In this document: piece by piece, positions 48,744 to 56,762 of the stretch
How the letters are laid out: each line of letters starts with the position of its first letter
Position numbering within the stretch: position 1 is the first letter of the stretch
Source of the DNA: a virus
IMG/VR virus record: IMGVR_UViG_3300032731_001278
Coordinates: 1-58,096 of that record
DNA length: 58,096 nucleotides
Direction: 5' to 3' (one strand)
The notes under the pieces: model-generated
The model's input: the letters and a program-made list of their open reading frames with translations, nothing else
What the model was told of the DNA's origin: nothing
The model's database searches: none
Position numbers and translations under genes: made by a program

Positions 48744-49448
48744 TCACTCAGCGGAGTCGTCGTCCGCAGCTGGTTCTTCGACGGGTTCTTCGGGCGTCGT
48801 GAAGTCCAAGCCGCACCCGGCGTAGTCGACATCGAACTCAGGAATCTCGGTACCGTCCTTGCCGTTCACACCGTCAATGACGGTGGTTGTCACCAGCACG
48901 GAAATGGAGTCCATCATCGACATAGCGATCTGACCTTCGATGCATTTCTGGCCAGAGGTAGGAAGGTTCGGTTCGATGGAGGCCTTCACCAGCAGCGCGC
49001 CGGCAGGTACGAAGGTCTTGATGGCGGCTTCAACCTGGACGTTGGGCTTGGTGGGCGGCCACGGGTCGGGCTTGCCTTCCATGGTCATGCAACGGTCGAA
49101 TACCACCGGCCCACCCATCAGATGGATTTTACCGTCGGGGTCGGCGGCTTCCGCAACAATCGCGTCGACATTGCTTTCAGCGATGGCGATACCGGCTTTG
49201 GAACCGTCCGCGATCATGCACGGGTCGAACTGCGGCTGTTCGTTCAGCGTGGCGGCAGCCTCGATCACATCGATGATTCCGATGGCTACGGCACCACCAG
49301 CCTTGATGAGCGTACCGATGTCCGCTGGTTCAGCGGTCACGGGTGCGTCATCGTCAGCGGGTTCGTCGTTGCAGCTGTCGATGCCCATCAGGGTCGGGGT
49401 GATGGCGATCATCAAGATAGCCAGGGTTAGGTTCAAGTAATTACGCAT
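48744..49448 (-). CDS. Exported protein, possible lipoprotein, 234 aa
   Basis: ATG 49448 has AGGAG upstream; the longer frame has none. Signal peptide MRNYLNLTLAILMIAITPTL, then MGIDSC, an imperfect lipobox (Asp at -2). The mature part is acidic at both ends with Cys spaced through it (FDPCMIADG, DRCMTMEG, GQKCIEG), probably disulfide-bonded in the periplasm. A phage envelope-modifying role is possible. The start overlaps the dNMP kinase stop. Confidence 0.7.
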   Translation of the reverse strand: MRNYLNLTLAILMIAITPTLMGIDSCNDEPADDDAPVTAEPADIGTLIKAGGAVAIGIIDVIEAAATLNEQPQFDPCMIADGSKAGIAIAESNVDAIVAEAADPDGKIHLMGGPVVFDRCMTMEGKPDPWPPTKPNVQVEAAIKTFVPAGALLVKASIEPNLPTSGQKCIEGQIAMSMMDSISVLVTTTVIDGVNGKDGTEIPEFDVDYAGCGLDFTTPEEPVEEPAADDDSAE

Positions 49449-50202
49449 TCGTTTTCTCCTTTTGCAGTTCTGAAAGCAACTCTTTCGTGTGTACTTCAAG
49501 ATCTGCGATGGTTCCAGAGTTGGAAAGTGTTGCACTGTACCACGAATCGGGAATTCGTTCTTGTTCCACCTCACTGGCGTGGTTTGCGATTCCCGTAGAA
49601 ACCTTATCGGTATTGGGACGAACGACATGGACAAGTTCCCCGCCGTTGACTTTGATTGCTTTAGCTTCGTTGATGAAGCGGACGTCGGAAATCACCACCC
49701 CTGGAATCAGATGGTGTATTCCACCGTACTTAATGCTTTTGGCGAATGGAATTGGCGTAACGACGTCCGCTAGGATTAGCCCGGCTCGTTGAAGGGCTAG
49801 ATCAACCCAGATATCCGGGTAAATAGCGCGGCCGTAGTTGGTCCCGATTAGCTGAAGAAAAATACGCGGGGAAAGCGGCGCCGTCGTTACGCTAGGTTCG
49901 TGGCAAGCTGGGCAATGCGGGGTGTCGCGTGAGAATTCTGGTGGTTCGCCGTCGCGAGTAAGGCAATCATCCAACTGACCAAACCAATCGCAATTTAAAC
50001 AGGTGGATACGTTACTTCTTGAGTCGGGCGTGGAACGTAGTTCGCTCGCGCCCCAAAGTTGCTCGTCACTCCACCCCATAACGTCTTGAGCGAATTGCTT
50101 CATAGGATCCGCCAGCGCGATAGCTGCGTACCCCTGTTCAATCATGAACTTGGTAACCTCACCCTTGCCGCTCCCGGCCTTACCTACTAACCCGATCAGC
50201 AT
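49441..50202 (-). CDS. Deoxynucleoside monophosphate kinase
   Basis: 253 residues of the T4 gp1-like dNMP kinase family. P-loop GKAGSGKGE (about 7-15), then DPMKQFAQDVMGW and later ISDVRFINEA, a typical region of this family. A zinc-like insertion (CLNC, CPAC) occupies about 70-105, absent from the smaller family members. It supplies dNDPs for replication. Confidence 0.85.
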   Translation of the reverse strand: MLIGLVGKAGSGKGEVTKFMIEQGYAAIALADPMKQFAQDVMGWSDEQLWGASELRSTPDSRSNVSTCLNCDWFGQLDDCLTRDGEPPEFSRDTPHCPACHEPSVTTAPLSPRIFLQLIGTNYGRAIYPDIWVDLALQRAGLILADVVTPIPFAKSIKYGGIHHLIPGVVISDVRFINEAKAIKVNGGELVHVVRPNTDKVSTGIANHASEVEQERIPDSWYSATLSNSGTIADLEVHTKELLSELQKEKTNA

Positions 50203-50222
50203 GTCTATCCCTTCAGGCGCAA

Positions 50223-50259
50223 CACCACGTTCCGGGCAAAATCGTCCCGGAACGTGGTG
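50223..50259. terminator. Perfect 14-bp GC-rich hairpin
   Basis: CACCACGTTCCGGG, 9-base loop, CCCGGAACGTGGTG, between the genes at 50275 and 49441. No T tract follows on either strand, so it may be a Rho-limited terminator, RNA-stability or processing element. Confidence 0.6.
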
Positions 50260-50274
50260 CGCGTTGTTGTTGAA

Positions 50275-50760
50275 CTACTTCTTCAGGGTCTTCTCGATGC
50301 GGTCAGCGAGACCCTTGAGACCGTTCTCTTTGGCCCACTCGATGCAGTCGCTAGACTTGCGGAAGCCAAGCCCACCCATGACGGCGGTATTGGAAAACGG
50401 CAGATCTTCAATCTGATTCCAGATCTTGAGCCGGTCTTCGTTGGTGTACTTGCGGGGCTTGCCTTGTCGACGGAACGCCTTGATACCCAGCGTGTTGCGA
50501 ACGGAACTGATGCGGGCTACTGAGCTGGGCGAGTCGTTGTTGAAGTGCTTCTTGCTGATTTCGATATCGAAGTTGGTACCGAGATCATGAAGCCAGCCGG
50601 GACCAAGTAGCCCGCGGTGGTCGGTAATATCTTCGGCTCGGCGAGCTTCCGATACGTCCTTGAGAAACCGCGCGGCAGTCTGGTTGACGCTTTCCTTGCC
50701 GATCGCTAGCGTCTTGAGCGCTGCTTCAACTTCCTTTGAGATCTGAACTTTCAATTCCAT
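50275..50760 (-). CDS. HTH-containing hypothetical protein, 161 aa
   Basis: N-terminal ribbon-like segment (LKVQISKEVEAALKTLA), middle SSVARISSVRNTLGIKAFRR resembling the HTH of the protein at 29410, and a C-terminal LPFSNTAVMGGLGFRKSSD repeat of the same type. Probably DNA-binding. Followed by the 14-bp hairpin. In the 99-base gap upstream I see only GCTAA-ATG-TTAGC (50790-50802), the same core palindrome as at the iscB start. Confidence 0.6.
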   Translation of the reverse strand: MELKVQISKEVEAALKTLAIGKESVNQTAARFLKDVSEARRAEDITDHRGLLGPGWLHDLGTNFDIEISKKHFNNDSPSSVARISSVRNTLGIKAFRRQGKPRKYTNEDRLKIWNQIEDLPFSNTAVMGGLGFRKSSDCIEWAKENGLKGLADRIEKTLKK

Positions 50761-50859
50761 GATAACCCTTTCTTGCGTTCTATGATGATGCTAAATGTTA
50801 GCACCCCGTCCATTACCGCTCATTTTTATACACCATCTTTCATTCTGGCGCAAGCCGCT

Positions 50860-51453
50860 TTAGCGGTTTTCGAGAATCAGGTTACCACCGCTATCAACCG
50901 GTAGTGAATCCCAATCACACTTTTTCCTAGCTATGTCGATAAAATAGGTACGACGGTTTAGCGCGTGGGCGTACTCAAGGCAGTTGGAAGTTCCACCCCG
51001 TTGGCCGCCCCAAGCCCCGCATAGATACGTACAGGCGTTAACCATGCAACGGTTGCGGTGGTTTAGCAACGCGCCGATGGTCTTCCAGTTGTTGGGCGGG
51101 AACGTTTCGGAACAGTCCACCACTAGCGCGGCCTGTTCGAGTAAAGCCGTCCATCTATCACGATCTTTTTCTTGCCACGCCCGGTCCGTAAATCGAATCC
51201 ACTCACCACTTTCCGCTTTCTTCCAACCCGTTTGCGTGTCAGCGGGGATGTAGGCGTGAAGGGGAACGTCGAACTCGAGCGCAACGTCGGCCCACCACGT
51301 ATCCACCTTCAAAGCCATTCCGGAAATGGCAACTACGTCGTCTTTGAGATTCTTGACAGCGCGGCCCAAGAAGGCGCGTAGTTGTTGGTGAACCCAAACC
51401 GAATCGATATCGGTGAGTCGACGCGGACCCGTTACGGCAATAGCAACCGTCAC
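50860..51453 (-). CDS. SLOG-superfamily (YspA-like) protein
   Basis: 197 residues. Rossmann-like pattern AVTGPRRLTD (about 7-16), VVAISGMALKVDTWWADVAL, VPLHAYIPA, then RNRCMVNACTYLCGAWGGQRGGT, the Gly-rich nucleotide site of SLOG/DprA-LOG proteins. Members sense or process nucleotides, often in defence or signalling. The ligand is unknown. Confidence 0.75.
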   Translation of the reverse strand: MTVAIAVTGPRRLTDIDSVWVHQQLRAFLGRAVKNLKDDVVAISGMALKVDTWWADVALEFDVPLHAYIPADTQTGWKKAESGEWIRFTDRAWQEKDRDRWTALLEQAALVVDCSETFPPNNWKTIGALLNHRNRCMVNACTYLCGAWGGQRGGTSNCLEYAHALNRRTYFIDIARKKCDWDSLPVDSGGNLILENR

Positions 51454-51962
51454 TTCTTACCCAGGAAAGTTTTTAGCTGGATGAGTTGCGTTTCGACAGC
51501 GAGTCGTTTGATGGACTCGACGAGGTAGGGCCGTACGCTCTCGAGGGTGGCGCCCCGCTTCGATTTGGGAGTCGTGGCAGCCGCCGCCGCGATTGCGCCG
51601 AGAATGACGCCTGGTACCTCCGGTACGCTGTTGTGGAGCTTCAACTTCTTACGAATGATTAACGCTTGTTCGCGAATGGTTCGTAGTTCCTTTTTGCAGT
51701 TGTCCCAAAACCACGTCTCGAAGTCTTGTAGTGCCGCTAGGACGATTGGGTCAACCGTCTCGCCGGCTTCGCTCGGCGGAGCCGCAACCGGGTGGAACTG
51801 TACGTTTTCGCACTGGCCAACGATCTCGTCGGTGCCGTCCTTCTCGTCAGCTACCGCTTTGACAAGCTGGAAGCCGCTCACGTCGAGATGCCAGCTTCCA
51901 TCTTGAATCTTCTTGATTTGTTCAAGGGGAAGTGTTTCGGGAACTACGATGGTGATTTTCAA
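51450..51962 (-). CDS. Hypothetical protein, 170 aa
   Basis: TTG 51962 is preferred: GGAGG lies 7 bases upstream and it overlaps the previous stop as TTGA. Beta-rich start (KITIVVPETLPLEQI), then a helical part (DFETWFWDNCKKELRTIREQ) and an Ala-rich turn (GAIAAAAATTPKSK). Unrecognised. Confidence 0.6.
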   Translation of the reverse strand: MKITIVVPETLPLEQIKKIQDGSWHLDVSGFQLVKAVADEKDGTDEIVGQCENVQFHPVAAPPSEAGETVDPIVLAALQDFETWFWDNCKKELRTIREQALIIRKKLKLHNSVPEVPGVILGAIAAAAATTPKSKRGATLESVRPYLVESIKRLAVETQLIQLKTFLGKK

Positions 51963-52324
51963 GAGCTTTCCTCCATCATTAAAGAGGTGAGCATGGCCGG
52001 CGCATCGGCGATTTGTTCCGCTTGCTGTTTCAGGAATAGCTGAACGCGCTCGTTGTACATCACCACGCATTTGTCGAATGGAAAGATGTCGATTTCATGT
52101 TCGACAGCTGTTCCGTCTTCAATCGCTTGCTTGAAGATACCCCACTCATTCACGGCTTTCGCGGCATCGCCATCGCTAGGTACAGAGAAGCGATGAATCA
52201 AAGCAACGGAGCGGTAGGTTCCTTCGAACTTGCAAGCGCAGTCAACCAGGATAGCCCACGGGCTTTCGTCGGGTCCTTGGAAGACATCCAGGTATTGATA
52301 TGCAATTTGTTCGGTAGCTGTCAT
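51959..52324 (-). CDS. Hypothetical protein, 121 aa
   Basis: Unrecognised. YRSVALIHRFSVPSDGDAAK, then an acidic middle and a C-terminal helix (ERVQLFLKQQAEQIADAP). Overlaps both neighbours. Confidence 0.6.
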   Translation of the reverse strand: MTATEQIAYQYLDVFQGPDESPWAILVDCACKFEGTYRSVALIHRFSVPSDGDAAKAVNEWGIFKQAIEDGTAVEHEIDIFPFDKCVVMYNERVQLFLKQQAEQIADAPAMLTSLMMEESS

Positions 52325-52650
52325 AGGGTCACCACGGGCGGCGCGTCTTCCAGGTAGATGTGGTCAACGCCAACCGGTCCTTCGCCGCCAAGTACTTCCT
52401 CGAGAAGTTCGTCTTGTTCGACGGCCGCTTTCTTTCGGTTTGGTTTTTCGTCACGCTTGAACATGGCGGCTTGTTCTTCGCGCCATTTTTGCGGGACTGG
52501 AATCTGCGGCGGTCCCAAGCCGTGTAGCCATACCAAGCCTTGGATGCCGTAGTAGACGACCGCGAAGGGGATAGCTACAGCTGCGGCTACGAAGACGACC
52601 ATGAAAACGAGGCCGATAAGACCGCCGAAGATTCCAAGTAAGGTTTCCAT
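52321..52650 (-). CDS. Membrane protein, 109 aa
   Basis: ATG 52650 (AAAGG 12 bases upstream; GTG 52662 is an alternative). One long or two close hydrophobic helices (LLGIFGGLIGLVFMVVFVAA onward, to about residue 43) and an acidic cytoplasmic tail. Own promoter at 52678-52706. Function unknown. Confidence 0.6.
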   Translation of the reverse strand: METLLGIFGGLIGLVFMVVFVAAAVAIPFAVVYYGIQGLVWLHGLGPPQIPVPQKWREEQAAMFKRDEKPNRKKAAVEQDELLEEVLGGEGPVGVDHIYLEDAPPVVTL

Positions 52651-52677
52651 ATTAGCTAACACCTTTCGTTACTGAAG

Positions 52678-52706
52678 AATGTAACACGCTCGGTTAGCTG
52701 AGTCAA
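52678..52706 (-). promoter_or_regulatory. Promoter with partial TTAGCT element
   Basis: TTGACT (52701-52706), 17-bp spacer, TACATT (52678-52683). The spacer begins CAGCTAACC, related to the GTTAGCTAA elements at other promoters. Confidence 0.6.
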
Positions 52707-52718
52707 GAAGGGAGTGGG

Positions 52719-54125
52719 CTAGAAGGGGATCTCACCGAGATCGGGATTCGCGGGCGCTTCTTCAGTCGCCTCTTCGGGCTCGGGCGCCGTCTCCTGGGGC
52801 GGGTCGGGATTGTCGTCGTTGGTGACGACGACTTCGCGCTTGGTCTTCTTGGTAGCCTTCTTTTCCGCAGCCTTGGCCTCCTTCGCCGCGGCCTTCTCGA
52901 CCTTCTTGGCTTCCGCCGCCGCCTTCACTTCAGCCGTTTTCGCGTCCGCAGCAACCTTCTTCTCAGTCGCCTTAGCCTCCTTGGCGGCGGCCTTTTCAGC
53001 AGCCTTTGCTTCTGCTGCTTCCTTCTTCGCGGCTTCTTTCTCCGCCTTCTTCGCTTCGGCAACCTTCTTCTTTTCAGCGGCCTTCGCTTCTTTGGCGGCT
53101 TCCTTCTCAGCGATCTTCGCGGCCTTCTTCGCTTCCTTTTCAGCCTTCTTCTTCTCGGCCGCTTCCGCCTTTTCAATAGCCTTCGCCGCCTTCTTCTCGG
53201 CCGCCTTGTCGTCCCGGATCGGCCCGGTGTAGCCGCCCAAGATCTTGTCGATGTCGACGCCTTCGGGGAGGGTGAAACCGGCATAGGTGAAGGCTTCTTC
53301 GAGGCTCATCTCACCCGCAGCGAAGCGAATACCCGCCTCGAACCCATTGGCTCCGCGCTCCTCGAGTTCGGTCGGCGAGCTTTCGGGAATCAGCTTGGCG
53401 ACTTCCATCAGGACCTTCTTGCCGGGAACGGAAGGCTTGCCCTTCTTGCGGGCGATCTCCTGCGGGGCGGGCTTGCCCTTCTTCTTGGCTTCCTTGGCGA
53501 CCTCAACCTGCCGCTCCTGTTCCTCGGGGTCCGCTTCCGTGGAGATCAGGTGTGCAGCCTGTTCGGTGATTTCCTTCTTCCGAACAGCTTCCTTGACGAC
53601 GGGCTCAGCTTGCTTGGCGAAGCTCAGGACGCGGCTGACCCACGTTTCGCTCTTGCCGAGCCGACGCGCGATGGCGCGGTTGGTGAAGCCGTTGGGATTG
53701 GTCACCTTGTTCTTCGCTAGCTTGAGCAAGCTGTCAGCCATTTCCAGGTTGGAAAGCGGGTCGCGCTGGATGTTGGCGCCGACGATCCGGAACTGAGCTT
53801 CCTGGAGTTCACCTTCCCACTGGACAACCGCGACGGACTCGAAGGCGTCCGGCATGGCGTCGTAGGTTTCGCCGTCGTACTTGAAACCTTCACGGATCAG
53901 CTTGATCGCGGCCATCCGCCGCCAGCCGTCGAGCAAGAAGTACTTGACCTTCTTGCTCTTGCCGACGCTGCGCCAAACGAGCGGGCCGTAGGTCAACCCG
54001 TTTTCACGAATATCGACAGCCAGCTCTTCCACGTTGGTGAGCACGGTACGGGGGTTGACGAGTTCGTCGTGGGTCTCGATGTTGGCGCGAGAGATCTCGG
54101 TCGCCTTCTGTCGCTTCATGGTCAT
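52719..54125 (-). CDS. ParB-like protein with Ala/Lys/Glu coil and IPF tail
   Basis: 468 residues. Residues 10-130 resemble a ParB/Srx domain (ELVNPRTVLTNVEELAVDI; LLDGWRRMAAIKL replaces the usual GERR), 140-185 an HTH (TNRAIARRLGKSETWVSRVL), about 310-430 a long Ala/Lys/Glu helix, and the end is acidic and terminates LGEIPF. The last residues mimic the SSB C-terminal tip. It may bind specific DNA sites and SSB partners, for partition, recombination or regulation. GGAGA precedes ATG. Confidence 0.7.
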   Translation of the reverse strand: MTMKRQKATEISRANIETHDELVNPRTVLTNVEELAVDIRENGLTYGPLVWRSVGKSKKVKYFLLDGWRRMAAIKLIREGFKYDGETYDAMPDAFESVAVVQWEGELQEAQFRIVGANIQRDPLSNLEMADSLLKLAKNKVTNPNGFTNRAIARRLGKSETWVSRVLSFAKQAEPVVKEAVRKKEITEQAAHLISTEADPEEQERQVEVAKEAKKKGKPAPQEIARKKGKPSVPGKKVLMEVAKLIPESSPTELEERGANGFEAGIRFAAGEMSLEEAFTYAGFTLPEGVDIDKILGGYTGPIRDDKAAEKKAAKAIEKAEAAEKKKAEKEAKKAAKIAEKEAAKEAKAAEKKKVAEAKKAEKEAAKKEAAEAKAAEKAAAKEAKATEKKVAADAKTAEVKAAAEAKKVEKAAAKEAKAAEKKATKKTKREVVVTNDDNPDPPQETAPEPEEATEEAPANPDLGEIPF

Positions 54126-54172
54126 GGTAGGGGTTCTCCTTTGGTTTTTGCTAGTAGATAGTAGCGTTCGCT

Positions 54173-55426
54173 CTAGTTGTTAACCAACTGAAGCTTGGGA
54201 ATCAAAACTTTTGCCGCCTGTTCTTCGAGTTCACTTCGCGCTTCGAGGCGGTCCCAGGAATGGTTGTGGGCGGCGTGGGTGACCGCGTTGTAGACGTCCG
54301 CGCGCGTGAAGCCAGGCTCGCTACCCCAGCTCCCGAGAAGAATCTCGGACATCATGTCGGGCTTGACGTGAGGAAGGGTTAGGACGGGCTCTACGCGCGT
54401 CTGCTGGCCGCGTACATCGATTTTCCGGGCGGCGAGTCGATGGAAGATGTCCTTGACGTCATCTTCGGTCCGGGCGACCCGCTCCTGGGCAGCCTGTCCG
54501 TACAGTTCGAAGAAGCGTCCGGTGTTATTGCGGACGTTCCGAATCGCCTTACGAAGAAAATCACGGATAGCGTCGATGGAACCGCGGTGGACCTGGGACA
54601 TGAGCTTGACCACGCGCTTGTTGATGAGATCCATGTTCGAGCACTTGGCGCGGAACGCGACGGCCTGAACGATGATGGAACCGCCGCCGTGGTCCGACGT
54701 GCGAACCTCGATGCCGCTCTTGAAGGTGTCGCCGGTACGCGGGGCGATGTCGGACATCCACAAGGCGCGGAGCGCCATGTCGTAGCCGTTGTAGCTACCC
54801 TCGGCGCGACAACCTTCTTCCCGCAGCGTGTCGATCATCACCTCGGCAACCAGATCGGCGTCGATAGCGGTATAACCCTCGCTGACGGCTGCGTAGGCGC
54901 TCCGACGGCCAACGCCGTTGCGGGTACGCATCACGACGGTACGGTTCTTGTCGAGTTCGGCGAGGTTGGCGATGAGCCAGTTGAAATCGCGAACGCGAAG
55001 ATGGCGGGGCGCATGCATGAGGTTGTTCACGTAGCGGCGGATCGAACCGAATTCACCGTTGCTGTCAGGCATCAGGGCGCACAGTTTGGCGCACAGCTGC
55101 TGGAAGGCGCGAGCCTCAAGATCGATAGCGTTGGATGAATCGAGCTTGCGCTCGTCGGTGACGCGAGCCAGCTGGCCGCGTGTATTGAGGAAGAAATCGC
55201 CCCACGTCATGACGTGATCTTCACGGTTCTCGGCGCGCACCGTCGAAACGATATTTCCGGCGGCATCCAGAATGCGGGGAAGCTTATTGAACTCGTCGCG
55301 CTTGCGCTGGTACTTCTCAATGGAGCGGTCGCCCGTGCCGGCATCCAAGATGGTGGGCGGCGGGCGGAAACCCAAGGCGTCGAGGTTTTCGAAGGTATTG
55401 GGGGCGTTGGTGGTTTCATTAGTCAT
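54173..55426 (-). CDS. DUF932-like phage/plasmid protein
   Basis: 417 residues from ATG 55426 (AGGAA upstream). NGVGRRSAYAAVSEGYTAID, then GGSIIVQAVAFRAKCSNMDL follow the pattern of DUF932/TIGR03299 proteins common in large phages and plasmids, sometimes next to recombination genes. Molecular function is unknown. Its promoter at 55459-55488 carries the TATCT-N5-AGATA dyad, so it is probably a regulated early gene. Confidence 0.6.
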   Translation of the reverse strand: MTNETTNAPNTFENLDALGFRPPPTILDAGTGDRSIEKYQRKRDEFNKLPRILDAAGNIVSTVRAENREDHVMTWGDFFLNTRGQLARVTDERKLDSSNAIDLEARAFQQLCAKLCALMPDSNGEFGSIRRYVNNLMHAPRHLRVRDFNWLIANLAELDKNRTVVMRTRNGVGRRSAYAAVSEGYTAIDADLVAEVMIDTLREEGCRAEGSYNGYDMALRALWMSDIAPRTGDTFKSGIEVRTSDHGGGSIIVQAVAFRAKCSNMDLINKRVVKLMSQVHRGSIDAIRDFLRKAIRNVRNNTGRFFELYGQAAQERVARTEDDVKDIFHRLAARKIDVRGQQTRVEPVLTLPHVKPDMMSEILLGSWGSEPGFTRADVYNAVTHAAHNHSWDRLEARSELEEQAAKVLIPKLQLVNN

Positions 55427-55458
55427 TTTTTTGTTCCTTTCAATCAACCGTTAGATAC

Positions 55459-55488
55459 GTTGTATCTTTTGTAGATACTATCTGTCAA
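55459..55488 (-). promoter_or_regulatory. Promoter with operator GTATCT-N5-AGATAC
   Basis: TTGACA (55483-55488), 18-bp spacer, TACAAC (55459-55464). The perfect dyad GTATCT-TTTGT-AGATAC (55462-55478) fills the spacer and touches the -10, like the site at 32586-32600. Confidence 0.75.
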
Positions 55489-55609
55489 GGATTATTTCCA
55501 AGGTCGATCCGTTTTGGTTGAGAAAGAGTGGACGCGCCCAGAGTGAAATGACCAGCCCGCGAGTCTGGGCGCGTCCTAACGGTTGAAAGAATCCCGCGGA
55601 CGATTTTTG

Positions 55610-55634
55610 AAAAGTTTGCAAGCCGCAAACTTTT
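55610..55634 (-). terminator. Dyad copy 8, terminator-like
   Basis: AAAAGTTTGC, loop AAGCC, GCAAACTTTT, touching the stop codon of the gene at 55634. Confidence 0.65.
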
Positions 55635-56119
55635 TAACCACAGCTCGTTACGAGCCAAAGTTGGGGAGTTGCGTCGATACCGAGCGCGTCAAGGAAGGTT
55701 TTGACTTCGATTCGATCGGCGTCGGTAAGGGTGATAAGATTCGTGTCGTCGTGGTTGCCGCGCGTGACGTCGATTGAGGAGATAAGACCCTTTCCTAGAA
55801 TCGTATCGCCTTCTTCGTAACCACTTTCGTAACCACTTACGTGATAGCCGGCGTCGTAACCCTTCCAGTTCTTAGGTGTTACGGGCTTGACGACGGCATG
55901 CGAATATTCATCCGGGTCGAGGTCGTAGTTTTTGATCTCGTGCGCTTTCTCTTTCATAGCAGCCCCGCACTTCGAGCAGAAAAGATCGTCGGGATCGCCT
56001 GTGCGCTTGCATACAGGGCACTGTGCGTATTTCTCTTCCTCGTGAGTAAGGGATTTGGGGATCATGCTTTCGTCAAGCTTGACGCCGAAAACGACCGATG
56101 CGTAGTAGGAGGTGCTCAT
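55634..56119 (-). CDS. Zinc-ribbon protein, 161 aa
   Basis: ATG 56119 (AAGGAAG upstream). Central double zinc ribbon CPVC, then CSKCGAAMKEK, and an acidic, Gly/Tyr-rich C-terminal half (GYHVSGYESGYEEGD). Unrecognised. It stands alone between two dyad terminators. Confidence 0.65.
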   Translation of the reverse strand: MSTSYYASVVFGVKLDESMIPKSLTHEEEKYAQCPVCKRTGDPDDLFCSKCGAAMKEKAHEIKNYDLDPDEYSHAVVKPVTPKNWKGYDAGYHVSGYESGYEEGDTILGKGLISSIDVTRGNHDDTNLITLTDADRIEVKTFLDALGIDATPQLWLVTSCG

Positions 56120-56136
56120 TTTTTTTCTTCCTTTCG

Positions 56137-56161
56137 AAAAGTTTGCAAGCCGCAAACTTTT
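56137..56161 (-). terminator. Dyad copy 9, terminator-like
   Basis: AAAAGTTTGC, loop AAGCC, GCAAACTTTT, 15 bases beyond the stop of the gene at 56177 and immediately before the next ribosome site. Confidence 0.65.
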
Positions 56162-56176
56162 GATAAGTGAAATTTT

Positions 56177-56680
56177 TTACAGCCAAGCGGCCAACGCGGT
56201 CTTGAATTCGGCCGTCAAAGCGAACGTTGCTGTTTCGCCGTTGAACTTGAATTCGACGACGCTTCCTTTTGCTAACCTCTTGGCGACTTGCTTGTCTACG
56301 CCGTCGTTGATGAACATGTCGGAAGTTATCCCGGTACGCTGTTGTTCCGTAACACCGCCGAGTCCGCCGATAACCTTGTTCATCGCGTGGCTTTCGTAAG
56401 ACGTGAAGGGAATGAAACCAGCGGCCATAAGCATGGAACCGTCAACGTAGAAGTAAGCCCACGCGCTAGGTCCGACGCCGACGTTGTTCGTTCGCTTCCA
56501 GTAGATGAAAATATCCAGGTTCCCGTTGTCGTTCAGGACGATCAGTTCCGGCAACGGTACGTCAAGATCGCCTTTGATCTCGTGGGAAACGGAGGTAGCT
56601 TCCACGGAAATCCGATCCTGGCCGTACGCGGTAGTAGCTAACATACAGATAGCCAGTATCGTGATTGTCAAGTATTTCAT
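56177..56680 (-). CDS. Exported periplasmic protein, 167 aa
   Basis: ATG 56680 has AGGAG upstream. Signal peptide MKYLTITILAICMLATTAYG with AYG-Q cleavage. The mature part looks beta-rich (LIVLNDNGNLDIFIYW; SAWAYFYVDGSMLMAAG) with a helical C-terminal end. Unrecognised. Flanked by its own promoter and dyad terminator, so it is a single-gene unit. Confidence 0.7.
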   Translation of the reverse strand: MKYLTITILAICMLATTAYGQDRISVEATSVSHEIKGDLDVPLPELIVLNDNGNLDIFIYWKRTNNVGVGPSAWAYFYVDGSMLMAAGFIPFTSYESHAMNKVIGGLGGVTEQQRTGITSDMFINDGVDKQVAKRLAKGSVVEFKFNGETATFALTAEFKTALAAWL

Positions 56681-56726
56681 CGTTGTTCTCCTAACCGCCG
56701 TTGTAAAGCGTGACGGTATCTTCTGG

Positions 56727-56755
56727 ATAGTAGTCGGTTGGTTTGTGAAAGTCAA
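56727..56755 (-). promoter_or_regulatory. Promoter of the exported protein gene
   Basis: TTGACT (56750-56755), 17-bp spacer, TACTAT (56727-56732). Confidence 0.6.
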
Positions 56756-56762
56756 GAGCGAT

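Noticed and set aside
50841-50870. GCCGCTTTAGCGG palindrome near 50855 as terminator
   Set aside because: Its T tract is on the plus strand, where no gene ends; on the minus strand it overlaps the stop of the SLOG gene without a U tract.
52810-53232. Plus-strand Ala/Ser/Phe-rich frame
   Set aside because: Complement of the Ala/Lys/Glu helix of the ParB-like protein; low complexity only.
4433-56161. Dyad copies as terminal inverted repeats of insertion sequences
   Set aside because: No transposase lies between pairs and each copy is itself a complete palindrome; spacing between copies is irregular.
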